Shown: positions 34,501 through 45,640 of the stretch, piece by piece
Layout of the letters: every line of letters begins with the position of its first letter
How positions within the stretch are numbered: position 1 is the first letter of the stretch
DNA from: Hemerocallis citrina
Taxonomy: Eukaryota > Streptophyta > Magnoliopsida > Asparagales > Asphodelaceae
Assembly (NCBI GenBank): GCA_017893485.1
Contig: CM030366.1
Location: 201,495,173-201,559,172, forward strand
DNA: 64,000 nucleotides
Reading direction: 5' to 3'
Program-made: the position numbers and the translations under genes
Notes under the pieces: model-generated
Told to the model about the DNA's origin: nothing
What the model saw: only the letters and a program-made list of their open reading frames with translations
Database searches by the model: none

Positions 34501-34962
34501 AAGAGAAGCAAGGAGTCGATTTCATTTTAAGTTTTCGCTGAAATATATGTTGTAAATTCATTTGTAACAATTATTGTAATTTATTCATTGTTGTAATTTG
34601 CTTATTGTCGGGGAAGCATCCAAGTGAAATACCAAGTGTTGTTCTTTGTTCATTGTACTCTGATGTAATTTGTTGAAAGTTGTAACACTTAGGATTGTAA
34701 AGGTATTATTGTAACACTATTGTAATGTATTACAATTTTGTAACATTCGGACTTGTAATACATTTGTGTTGAATAAAAAATTTTAAATTTTCCTATTTTT
34801 CTGTGTACTGTAGCTAATTGAAGGAAACATTCTGACTTATGTCACGGTTTTTCAGTTACCGGAAATCAGGGCGTTACCATAATCCAATCACTTTCCGGCG
34901 CCGTCGGTGGCCAGAGCCCACCAAAATCCGGCCCGAAAAATATGCCAAAAATATTTCCAACA

Positions 34963-35272
34963 ATCCCCCACATGAATGGAAATTACCAGACTATGCAATC
35001 CAGACACGACAGAAAAAAGACATGACAGAAAAAACTCTGAGAGTACAATCAAAAAATGACTGCATCAGGAATGGTAGTAATATTTTAACTTTGAACCACT
35101 CTTAGTGAGTAGCCATCTGATTTACTTGACTAGGTAGTGAACATGATGTCTTGAATAACCCGAATTTTGATGTGAACCTAGACAATAACTATCACACAAT
35201 TTCATCTCCTCACAGAACTAGATTCTTTTGTTGTGTTCATTTTGGCCTTGAACAACCCTGGTTAATCGTGAG
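34963..35272 (-). other. 3' internal end of nested Copia with polypurine tract
   Basis: The purine tract GTGGGGGAT (- strand) abuts the 3' LTR. The rest is untranslated 3' internal sequence, cut at GTGAG by the chromovirus. Confidence 0.75.
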
Positions 35273-36852
35273 TGTAACGCCCCGAATTTTAAAATACACT
35301 GAATTCGAGATTCCACAGGATCTTTACACTTCATTTAGTACAATTTTATAAGGAAATTAAAACTTTTCACTTTACATCAGAGTTTACATGAAAACATTAT
35401 ACTTTACATTTTACAGCAGAAGCAAATTTACAACATTTAAATAAATGACATCAACATTTGAGTAATCAACATTTGAATAATCTCTAAGCATCTGTGCTTC
35501 ATTAATCTTTATCATGTCATTTACCCTGCATACAAAACTGTGTGTACGTCAGTTTATTCAACCGACGAACATTATACACGGCCATCCTCTCTATGCCGGA
35601 AATAGTATAACTAATTTTCCATATTTAACAAATACAAACTTATCACATATCAAACTAAAGGGAATACCCTATTGATGTCGTGTTGTGATTGTGCACTTAG
35701 TCCTTAATACATTTATTTATATTATATGACACTAATGCACACTTGTTCGGATTCTATGCATCCCATACTACATAGGTCCGAGGGCAAGCCTCTTAATCGT
35801 TCTTCATCTTGTAGGGTTCAATCCCTCGTCATGACTTAATCTACTACTGTAACTACGGTAAGTATCCTAGATGATCTATGAGTACAAGCTCGTGTACAGA
35901 AAACCTGGAGGGGAATCCCACGCCATGTCTTGACTCGTCAAGCATGCATTTTGTGGCAATTCAGCCTCCTTCATGGCACACGATCCTCTTGTAGTCACCA
36001 AACAACCCACAAGCGTCGTCAAGGTCCGATCATTCTGAGTAGTGCCCACGCCATATCTTGATGCATCAAGCATGCATTCTGTGGCTCACACCCGCATCGT
36101 AAACTCGAAGCTCTCATACTTGTGTTTTTCTCTCACTTTCGTCACCTTTTCACTATGGACTAAATCCTTAAATTTAATGAAAATCATGAACAAAATCAAT
36201 CTCTTAGAGTTAGCCCTCTCACTACTACCGGTCTTATTTCTTTCATTTCACAATGACCCAACCTGGTCTTTTCAATTTCAATAATCATAATTATTCATCA
36301 CTTTCACTTGCCGGTGTGAGTTTTGGCTACACTCTAATTTTCAATTTCAATTCATAATCTATAAGTTTGAGTTTTTCATACTCAATAACATTTCTTTTTT
36401 TCCAATCACATGAATTCTAAATTATTCATGAGTCCATAACCATACATGGAATTCAATTATTCATCAAGTAATTCATGAAATATCATCTTCACATTAAAAT
36501 CACATCACTAGTTATATAGTCAAAATGAGTATTCACAACTCATAATTGTCACACTATTCTTCAATAAGAATAATTCATACTACTTCACTTCATATAATTC
36601 CTTTCTTTATTATAATTCTTTTCTACCACTTTATTTCAAGTTCCTTTGCGAATTATAAACTCTACAAAATATAAGTGTAGAACCATAGTTCTATTTATAC
36701 ATTTGTTCTCAAAAAATATACTCTATTTTATTTTGGTAACTACCAAATTATTTTTCATAAGTTCTACATATTTTTAGGATAATAATCATATTTTTTTCCT
36801 AATTTTTAACCAACAAAAACCACTTCAAAAAAAATATTTTTTTTTTCACAAA

Positions 36853-36935
36853 TTAAACCCAGGCCGAGACTGGGTTTCGAACCAACAACCCGAGGGAAAC
36901 AAGCTGCAAGCGCTGGCCACTAGGCCGTTCGCGCT
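36853..36935 (-). other. tRNA-like A/B-box module 1 in 3' LTR
   Basis: On - (element sense): CGGCCTAGTGGCCAGCG (A-box-like), then GGTTCGAAACCC (B box) about 40 bases on. It looks like the promoter part of a tRNA or tRNA-derived SINE. It does not fold as a full tRNA because the acceptor arms do not match. Confidence 0.55.
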
Positions 36936-37025
36936 AAGCGATATAGAAAGGGGCTGAGAGCTATAAATGCTCTCGGCTGTAACCTTATTATTGTTTAAAT
37001 GTTCAAAACAAAATATGTGGTGCTA

Positions 37026-37112
37026 CTGGGAATCGAACCATCGACTTGTAAGACACCCCGCCCACTGTAGCGATTAAGAGCATCCCGACCACTCGAGTTA
37101 TAGGCTCGGGTT
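37026..37112 (-). other. tRNA-like A/B-box module 2 in 3' LTR
   Basis: On -: AACTCGAGTGGTCGGGATG (A-box-like), then GGTTCGATTCCC (B box). Same orientation as module 1 and about 90 bp from it. The second LTR has the same pair. Confidence 0.55.
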
Positions 37113-38012
37113 GTCTCAGAGAAAACTCGAAGTCTACTTAAATCAATTCTTTCTGTTTAATAGAACATTTCGATTTTCAAAAAGCTCTCATTTGATTTTG
37201 CTTTTAACTAAACTTACTGTAAATTTCCAGATTAATTATTCCCATCATAGTTTATACTCCAATATATTAAAAATAATTTTTCCAATAATTAAACACATAT
37301 TTTCCATACAATTTGGTTAAATTGAAGGCTACTACTACCACATTTCTTTTTCGACATTTCTTATTAAATTTTGATTTCAATAATCTCTGTATCAATTCTC
37401 TGTTTTTATTCATTTCACAAACTCACAAATTATATCTTTTAAGTCATTCATTATAACATTATCGCAAAAAGTCCATTTAAGCATATAAAGCAACATTGTC
37501 ATCTACTAACTTTTGCATATAAAGCAACATTCATAATGCTAGTAATGAATTTTTCTTCAAACATTCCATAGCTATGATTAATTTACACACAACTTAAATT
37601 AAATGATGGAAACACATACAAGCCATTTATTAACATTCCACTCCATTAATAAGCCATTTTTCCAATTAAAATGTACTCTTATTAATCTTTTTCATGCATC
37701 ATCAATTCAATTTAATTCTAGCATGCTTCCTATTTAGAAATGTGGAAAATAACCCACCTTGATTGGAGAGAAGTACAATTAGCAACACCTCCTAAACGAA
37801 AGTCCTTGCCAAGAGAGCGATCCTCCTCCTCGTCGATGCGCACACGAGCCTCCAAAGATGCCACCCGAGCTCCTTTGATGCCGACCTCTCCTCTTTGATG
37901 CAAGCAAAACTCCTACACACAACTCTCAATCTTTTAACTCACTTACTAAACTACTAATAATGTATTTTATACTATAGGACTTGGAGAATAATTAGTACAA
38001 AATAACTAGGCT

Positions 38013-38038
38013 GGGGGGGGGGGGGGGGTGTATTTATA
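38013..38038 (-). promoter_or_regulatory. TATA box with adjacent C-run, 3' LTR
   Basis: TATAAATA (- strand of 38031-38038) is followed two bases later by a run of 16 C (G on +, 38013-38028). The start of transcription would be expected just past the run. Confidence 0.6.
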
Positions 38039-38592
38039 CTAAAAATTTGGGAAAACGGAAGGCTAGGATCAAACTAGGAGTTAGAAACAAAAGGCTAGGA
38101 TTCAAGGAGGAGTTACAATAACCAACCATGATCAAGTAACCACCACCCATGACTCCACTTGAAATTTTCATTTTCCCTCCTTGTAAAAACCGGCCTACAC
38201 CATGTGCATTTGCACGTGTACGTGCAATGCACGTGCATGCAATTGTCTCCATTTAAAAATTGTACATTATATTTTCTATAAAAATAATCTTTAAAATGTG
38301 TGCTACATTACAAGTTGTAATAAAAATAAAAATAACTCATGGGCTTTAGTTTATGGGCCAAAATAATAGTTATAAAAAAGATAATAAATAAATTAAATTT
38401 GGGCTAAAGAAGAAAGGCTTATGTTTATTTGAAAAGGGCCTTTATATAAAAATAATTAAAGAGCACATATATATATATATACATACACTCCCCATAATAA
38501 AAATAATTATAAAATTTAATACTACAAAAATTGCACGTGCACACTACGTGCAAAATTAAAAAATTTTCATAAATAAAAATCGGGGCATTACA

Positions 38593-38610
38593 ACACTCCC
38601 TCCTTAGAAT
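38593..38610 (-). other. Polypurine tract of chromovirus
   Basis: On - the bases AAGGAGGGAGTGT lie directly against the 3' LTR, the expected plus-strand priming site. Confidence 0.8.
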
Positions 38611-38736
38611 AGTTCCGTCCCCGGAACTACAGTCAAGAGCGAGAAACAAAACACTCACAACAAGCACAAGAAAATACAAAAATACAAATCAAGCAAAAAG
38701 CTTAGGATAATTCTTCAACATCCTCTCCTCAGACAC

Positions 38737-41700
38737 CTAAGTAGTCTCTTCAACCAAATGGTTCCTCCAGACTACTTTAACCATCGAGATCGTCTTATTT
38801 CTCAAGACTTTCTCTCGACGATCAACAATCTCGACAGGAGATTCGATGTAATTGAGATCCAACTGCAAACCTTCCGGCACTTCAGGCAAATGATGACTTG
38901 GATCTGGAATATAACCTCTCAGCATAGACACATGAAAGACATTGTGCACCTGAGATAACTCTTCCGGTAACTCAAGCCGGTAAGCAGTTTTCTCGATCCT
39001 TTTCAATATCTTGTACGGGCCTATAAACCTCGGGGCTAATTTCCCGCCTCTGCCAAATCGAATCACACCTTTACTGGGCGATACTTTCAGAAAGACGAAG
39101 ACACCTACCTCAAACTCAAGGTCCCTTCTCCGGTTGTCTGCATAGCTTTTCTGTCTGCTCTGAGCCTCTACCAATCTTTTCCTGATCAGATCAATCTTTT
39201 CAGAGATTTGCTGCACAAGCTCAGGCCCAAAAAACTGACGCTCTCCAACTTCAAACCAAAAAACAGGTGTTCTGCACTTCCTGCCATACAGAGCTTCGTA
39301 TCGTACGACGCCATCCCAATACTAGTCTGAAAACTGTTGTTGTAGGCAAACTCTACCAAAGGTAAATGCCTTTCCCAACTGCCTCCAAAGTCTAGTACAC
39401 AACACCGGAGCATATCCTCAATAATACGGTTGACTCTCTCGGTCTGCCCATCGGTTTGCGGATGAAAAGTAGTGCTGAAATCTATTTTGGTACCCAAAGC
39501 TGTCTGAAGACTTTTCCAGAAATGTGAAGTAAACCGCGCATCTCGATCAGACACAATAGTTGACGGAACACCATGAAGCCGGACGATCTCGCCAACATAC
39601 AACTCAGCTAACTTGTCCATCGAAGTAGTGAGTTTCATCGCCAAAAAGTGAGCGGACTTGGTTAGTCGATCGACTATAATCCAAATCACATCATTGCCTT
39701 TAGGACTCTTAGGCAATCCCGTAATGAAATCCATACTGATGTTATCCCACTTCCATTCCTGAATAGGTAACGGTTGTAATAGACCTCCGGGTCTCTGATT
39801 CTCGGCTTTGACTTGCTGACAAACCTCACACTTCGCCACAAATTCAGTCACATCCCGCTTCAAACCTGACCATCAGAAATGCAGTTTGATGTCTCGGTAC
39901 ATCTTAGTACTCCCAGGATGTACCGACAAAAGAGTAGCATGCACGTCCTGAAGAATACTCTCTTTCAGGTCCGCCTGATCCGGAACACACAGCCTATCTC
40001 CGAACCACAACACACCCTCCCTAATTTGAAATATGGGCAACCTGCCAGCACCAACCTGCTCCTTCATCTCCAAGATATCAGCATCAACTTCCTGACTTGC
40101 AATGATCCTTCCATTCAAAGTAGGCTGAAGCCTCGACTGAGCTAAAGATGCTCCCAATCCTTGCAAGACAACTTCAATACCTGCTCGATCCAATTCCTCA
40201 ATCACATGCTTCTGAGTTGTAATCAAACTGGATAAACTGCTCTTGCGACTAAGTGCTTCAGTAACAACATTAGTTTTCCCAAGATGATACTTGATCTCAG
40301 GTCGCATGTCCTCAAGCACTTCCAACCATCTTCGCTGCCTCAAATTCAGATCCTTCTGCTGATATATGTACTTCAAACTCATGTGGTCCGTGTACATGTT
40401 CAATTTCTCACCGTACACGTAGTGCCTCCATTGCTTTAGGGCAAAGATAATCGCAGCCAACTCCAGAACATGAGTCGGGTAATTCTTCTCATGCGGTCGT
40501 AGTTGCCTAGACCCATAAGCGATTACTCTTCCTTCTTGCATTAAGACACAACCAAGCCCACGATGAGAAGCATCGCTGTAAACATCATACTCAACACCTG
40601 CTCTAGGCAAAGCCAAAATAGGTGCAGTAGTCAGTTTCTCTTTCAAATCCTGAAAGCTCGCCTCACATTGCTCAGTCCACTTAAAGTTCACATTCTTCTT
40701 GGTCAAATTAGTAAGCGGTACGGCTAACTGAGCATAACCTTGAATGAATCTCCTGTAGTATCCAGTTAATCCAAGAAAACTTCTGACTTCCTTCACAGTA
40801 GTAGGTCTAGCCCAATCTCTCACTGCCTCTATCTTCTGAGGGTCAGTTGCCACTCCCTCCTTAGAAAGGATGTGACTTAGGAATGCCACTTCAGATTTCT
40901 AGAAATCACACTTGGATTGCTTGGCATACAACTCCTGCTCTTCCAGCTTCTTCAAAACTGCTGCTAGATGCTCGGCGTGCTCCTCTTCTGACTTGGAGTA
41001 CACGAGGATATCGTCGATAAACACCACGACGAAAGAATCAATGAACGGCCTCAGAACTCTGTTCATCAAATCCATGAAGATTGCGGGTGCATTCGTCACT
41101 CCAAATGGCATAACTAAGAATTCGTACTGCCCATGTCGAGCTCTAAACGCAGTTTTGTACACATCTTCAGCTTTCACTCGAACTTGGTGATATCCTGATC
41201 GAAGATCTATTTTGGAGAAAACAGCTGCTCCTTGTAGACGATCGAACAAGTCATCAATTCAGGGAATAGGATACTTATTCTGAACAGTGACCTTATTTAG
41301 CTTTCGGTAATCGATACACATTCTCATCGATCCATCCTTCTTCTTTACCAAAAGCACTGGTGCTCCCCAAGGTGACGCACTAGGTTGAATAAAGCCTTTC
41401 TCCAACAGTTCCTCAATCTGCCGTTTCATCTCATCCTGTTCCACTGGAGCCATCCTATATGGTGCCTTAGAAATGGGTGCACTTCCCGGTTAAACAGTGA
41501 TGCTGAACTCTACATCACGATGCAGGGATAACCCAGAAAAATCATCCAAGAACACGGTCGGATAGTCCCGAACCACAGAAATCCTTTGCACCTCCACAGG
41601 AATCTCTTCCTTGCGCATAGCTGCCACCAGCCTAGAACACTTCTTCTTCCCTTGGAAAGTGACTTCAGGTCCACCTGGAGCCTTCACTATTACTGTCTTG

Positions 41701-42149
41701 GTCTTGCACTCGATACTTGCACTGTACACCGACGTCCAATCAATGCCAATGATAACATCGACTCCCAAGATAGTCAGCTCGATCAGATCAATTCCGAAGA
41801 TTCTGTCCCCAATCACAATCTCGCAATCTGCATAATACCGATTAGTGGTTAAAGTTTTTCCTGATGGAGTAGCTACTACTAAGATCTTGCCTGGAAAAAT
41901 CTTCGGTTCAACTCCCAACACTTTAGCAAATTTAGGAGACACAAAAGTATGAGAGGATCCAGTATCAAACAAAACAACAGCTTTCATTCCATTTAAATAA
42001 AGTTCCCCTGTTACATAATACACACTCATTACGTAATAGTTCACTAAATAAACGGGAAAAAGAAACAACATAAATCTCTAAACATCCACCCTCGTACTAG
42101 TGATGACATGATCCACCTCATCGGCATCAGCTTCCGTCAAGGCAAATAC
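38737..42149 (-). pseudogene. Chromovirus pol: protease, RT, RNase H, integrase, chromodomain; inactivated
   Basis: Order on -: protease FDTGSSHTFV (Asp near 41966), RT with [17 protein letters not shown] and the FIDD catalytic block (41010-41021), RNase H (VYSDASHRGLGCVL, then TDHMSLKYI), integrase zinc finger (H-H, then CEVC near 39825), the catalytic core ([28 protein letters not shown]) and a tail ending PVEIVDRREKVLRNK..VVWRNHLVEETT (chromodomain-like). In-frame stops lie at 41490, 41259, 40899, 39873 and 38737. A 5-bp tandem duplication (TCGTATCGTA on +, 39296-39305) shifts the frame near the end of integrase. Otherwise the frame is continuous and well preserved, so inactivation is recent. 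A 90-bp GT-AG stretch before the protease is listed separately. Confidence 0.93.
42008..42097 (-). other. Possible 90-bp intron between gag and protease
   Basis: On - the stretch starts GTACGAGG, is T-rich and ends ATTATGTAACAG. It contains in-frame stops. Removing it joins DADEVDHVIT to ELYLNGM in frame, with one arginine codon across the junction. It could equally be an insertion or a decayed spacer. Confidence 0.4.
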
Positions 42150-43088
42150 TCACCCTGGTTGGTACGATCTCTTCCCAGTCTGCTGCATTGGTACATTGTG
42201 ATTACCATTCCGTGACTTGGGGCATTGAGATTGGTAATGTCCCGTCTCACCACAGTTGAAGCAATTTACCGTAGGAGGCCTCACAACATTGTTCCCAGGT
42301 CTTCCAGCCACACTAATAGCGTTCGCCCCTGTCGGTTTGAACCTTTGTGCAGATGGTTGTCCCTTGAAATTCCCAGAATTTGCGGGCCTCTTCCCAGACT
42401 GCCAGTTGTTCCTCCGATTCTGAACAACATGAAACTGCTCCATGTCTGCTTCCGTGGCTGCCGCGTGCTTGACCAACTTGTCGAATCTTCTGATACCAAG
42501 AGGTATCATCCGGGACCTCAAGCTTGGCCTAAATCCATGCTCAAACTTATGAGCCTTCTTCGCCTCATCCATAACTAATTCAGGAGCATACCTAGAGAGC
42601 TGAGTAAATTTGGTCTCGTACTCTTTAACTGACATGCCACCTTGCTGTAGTGATAGAAACTCCATAGCCTTCTTCTCTTGGACGTCGGAGGGAAAACAGT
42701 GACTGTGGAATTCTTCCAGAAATTCCTCCCAGCCAAGAACTATGCCTCCCATTGTCCGCTTCATCGACTGCCACCACACAGCTGCATCCTTCTCAAGTTG
42801 CAGAGTCGCCAACTTCACCTTGCTGCCTTCAGGGGTCTCCAGCACTTCGAAGATCATCTCTACCTGACGAATCCAGTTGTCAGCCGCATCAGGGTCTGAC
42901 TTCCCTTCGAACACAGGTGGTTTCATCCGTTTGAACGATTCCACGAGTTTGATTGCTTCAGGCACCGGATTCGCAGGTACCCTTCCTTAGTTCTGATTCA
43001 TGGCCACGGCGTTGAGCGTCTGATAGATCCTCGCAAGTTTCGTTTCCAAGTCCAGACCTTCACCGTTTCTAGCTCCTCTTCTAGCCAT
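42150..43088 (-). pseudogene. Chromovirus gag (two nonsense codons)
   Basis: Starts MARRGARNGEG at 43088. Capsid-type sequence runs through VFEGKSDPDAADNWIRQVE and WWQSMKRTM, and a CCHC zinc knuckle CFNCGETGHYQSQC lies near the end. The frame is broken by TAA at 42987-42989 and ends at a TGA (42150-42152), which is followed by in-frame VFALTEADADEVDH. Gag packages the element RNA and forms the particle. This copy cannot make it in full. Confidence 0.9.
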
Positions 43089-43233
43089 ATTCTGATGCAA
43101 AAGATCCATTAAATTCGAAGTATAAGACATGAATTTTAAATCAATTTTGCATTTCATTGAATTCCAAACTTTATACATTCGAATTGAAAATATTTCTTGA
43201 CATTAGAATGAGAACAGTAGAAGCTACAACAAT

Positions 43234-43656
43234 CTAACTCCTACGGTTCCTCTTCGCTTCTCGAAGTTCTCCCCGTAGTTCTTCAACTTCTTCCTTCAGC
43301 ACATCGGTCATATTCTTCCTCTTCTCGAGTTCCCATACACGATGACTGAGAACTGAAAAGTCGTCCTTACGCTTTGCCAACTGAGCCTCCAATAGTCCAA
43401 CTCTCTCCCACAGTGTTTCTACCTGCCTCTGAAGAGATATCACAAGACTACTTGGAACTGGTTCTTCTTCTTCGTCAGAAGAGTCATCAGATGAATCCGG
43501 AGGTGGGGTGATCTCTCGGGATTCAGGCCATTCTTCTCCGTTAGAATCTGCTTGCCCGGGGTAGTACTCTTCCTCGGAATCTGCATGTCCAGGATAATAA
43601 TCTTCCTCGATGATATGCCAGTTGTCGTCTCCAGCAGGGTCGAAGTGATCAGCCAT
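43234..43656 (-). CDS. Extra intact ORF before gag: acidic, coiled-coil, 140 aa
   Basis: Starts MADHFDPAGDD at 43656 (the upstream in-frame Met at 43698 is less likely) and ends NRRS then TAG at 43234. Residues about 18-40 hold a repeated YYPGHADSEE/YYPGQADSNG motif. Residues about 45-65 are Asp/Glu/Ser-rich. From about 70 to the end, leucine-spaced charged sequence (LQRQVETLWERVGLLEAQL, then EEVEELRGELREAKR) predicts a coiled coil. It lies between the primer site and gag, the position of the additional ORF known from Ogre/Tat elements, but here in a chromovirus. It is unbroken although gag and pol carry seven stops. I recognise no family. Function is unknown, and a structural or RNA-binding helper of Gag is only a guess. 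Confidence 0.6.
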   Translation of the reverse strand: MADHFDPAGDDNWHIIEEDYYPGHADSEEEYYPGQADSNGEEWPESREITPPPDSSDDSSDEEEEPVPSSLVISLQRQVETLWERVGLLEAQLAKRKDDFSVLSHRVWELEKRKNMTDVLKEEVEELRGELREAKRNRRS

Positions 43657-43791
43657 CTTAGAAATAGGGAGGAAGAAGCATAAGTCATAGAGCAACACAA
43701 ATGTAAGTAACTTACATTTAAATCTCTAGACTCAAACACATACTCTAATGTCCACTTCTAGGGTGTCGTTCCTTATAAATTTGTATAAGTG

Positions 43792-43812
43792 TGAAGCGTG
43801 GCTCTGATACCA
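43792..43812 (-). other. Primer-binding site (initiator-Met tRNA)
   Basis: On -: TGGTATCAGAGCCACGC, three bases after the 5' LTR end. It matches the usual plant tRNA-iMet primer site over its first 13 bases. Confidence 0.92.
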
Positions 43813-45379
43813 CTCTGTAACGCTCCGAATTCCAAAATACACTGAATTCGAGATTCCACAGGATCTTTACACTTCATTTAGTACAATTTTACAAGGAAAT
43901 TAAAACTTTTTACTTTACATCAGAGTTTACATGAAAACTTTACACTTTACATTTTACAGCGGAAGCAAATTTACAACATTTAAATAAATGTACATCAACA
44001 TTTGAATAATCTCTAAGCATCTGTGCTTCTTTAATCTTTATCATGTCATTTACCCTGCATACAAAACTGTGGGTACGTCAGTTTATTCAACCGACGAACA
44101 TTATACACGACCATCCTCTCTATACCGAAAATAGTATAACTGATTTTCCATTTTAACAAACACAAACTTGTCACATATCAAACTAAAGGAAATACCCTAT
44201 AGATATCGTGTTGTGATTGTGCACTTAGTCCTTAATGCAGTTATTTATATTATATGACACTAATGCACACTTGTTCGAATTCTATGCATCCCATACTATA
44301 TAGGTCCGAGGGCAAGCCTTTTAATCGTTCTTCATCTTGTAGGGTTTAATCCCTCGTCATGACTTAATCTACTACTGTAACTACGGTAAGTATCCTAGAT
44401 GATCTATGAGTACAAGCTCGTGTACAGAAAACCTGGAGGGAAATCCCACGCCATGTCTTGACTCGTCAAGCATGCATTCTGTGACAATTCAGCCTCCTTC
44501 ATGGCATACGATCCTCTTGCAGTCACCAAACATCCCACAAGCGTCGCCAAGGTTCGATCATTCTGAGTAGTGCCCACGCCATGTCTTGACGCATCAAGCA
44601 TGCATTCTGTGGCTCACACCCGCATCGTAAACTCGAAGTTCTCATACTTGTGTTTTTCTCTCACTTTCGTCACCTCTTCACTATGTACTAAATCCTTAAA
44701 TTTAATGAAAATCATGAACAAAATCAATCTCTTAGAGTTAGCCCTCTCACTACTACCGGTCTTATTTCTTTCATTTCACAATGACCCAACCTGGTCTTTT
44801 CAATTTCAATAATCATAATTATTCATCACTTTCACTTGCCGGTGTGAGTTTTGGTTACACTCTAATTTTCAATTTCAATTCATAATCTATATGTTTGAGT
44901 TTTTCATACTCAATAACATTTCTTTTTTCCAATCACATGATTTCTAAATTATTTATGAGTCCATAACCATACATGGAATTCAATTATTCATCAAGTAATT
45001 CATGAAATATCATCTTCACATTAAAATCACATCACTAGTTATATAGTCAAAATGAGTATTCACAACTCATAATTGTCACACTATTCTTCAATAAGAATAA
45101 TTCATACTACTTCACTTCATATAATTCCTTTCTTTATTATAATTCTTTTCTACCACTTCATTTCAAGTTCCTTTGCGAATTATAAACTCCACAAAATATA
45201 AATGTAGAACCATAGTTCTATTTATACATTTGTTCTCAAAAATATACTCTATTTTATTTTGGTAACTACCAAATTTTTTTTCATAAGTCTCACATATTTT
45301 TATAATAATAATCATATTTTTTTCCTAATTTTTAACCAACAAAAACCACTTAAAAAAAATATTTTTTTTTTACAAATTA

Positions 45380-45640
45380 AACCCAGGCCAAGACTGGGTT
45401 TCGAACCAACAACCCGAGGGAAACAAGCCACAAGCGCTGGCCACTAAGCCGTTCACGCTAAGCGATATAGAAAGGGGCTGAGAACTATAAATGCTCTCGG
45501 CTGTAACCTTATTATTGTTTAAATGTTCAAAACAAAATATGTGGTGCTACTGGAAATCGAACCATCGACTTGTAAGACACCCCGCCCACTGTAGCGATTA
45601 AGAGCATCCCGACCACTCGAGCTATAGGCTCGGGTTGTCT
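45380..45640 (-). other. tRNA-like A/B-box modules 1 and 2 in 5' LTR
   Basis: Counterparts of 36853-36935 and 37026-37112. Both B boxes (GGTTCGAAACCC and GGTTCGATTTCC on -) and both A-box-like stretches are present, with a few substitutions. Confidence 0.5.

Larger units (their letters stand above)
29489..34879 (+). mobile_element. Giant LTR-like unit A (5.4 kb), probably a solo LTR of a Ty3/gypsy element
   Basis: Begins TGTAATATCCCGGAC and ends CAGGGCGTTACCA, the TG..CA near-palindromic pattern of TGTAACGCCCCG-type gypsy LTRs. It interrupts a Copia LTR with TAAT (or CATAAT) on both sides: 29485-29488 and 34880-34883. It has TATAAAAA at 30171-30178, GAATAAAAAA near 34770, no ORF of note and an internal tandem array. 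Copy B in reverse orientation at 57183 onward confirms the unit and its end. A single LTR-like unit with a target duplication and no internal genes is most simply a solo LTR. A non-coding LARD-type element is the alternative. Confidence 0.7.
35273..38592 (-). repeat. 3' LTR of chromovirus
   Basis: 3,320 bp, from TGTAACGCCCCG to GGGGCATTACA as read on +. It is very similar to 43816-47088, with scattered substitutions and a few indels (for example at about 37343-37365 and 37520). On the - strand it has a TATA box near 38031, a homopolymer at 38013-38028 and two tRNA-like modules. Confidence 0.95.

Noticed and set aside
36853..37112. Functional tRNA genes
   Set aside because: A and B boxes are present but the acceptor arms do not pair and no complete cloverleaf forms. 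Reported only as tRNA-like.
35876..38252. ORFs found twice (for example 36042-36284 and 44570-44812)
   Set aside because: They recur because both lie in the two LTRs of the chromovirus. They are short and have no known domain.
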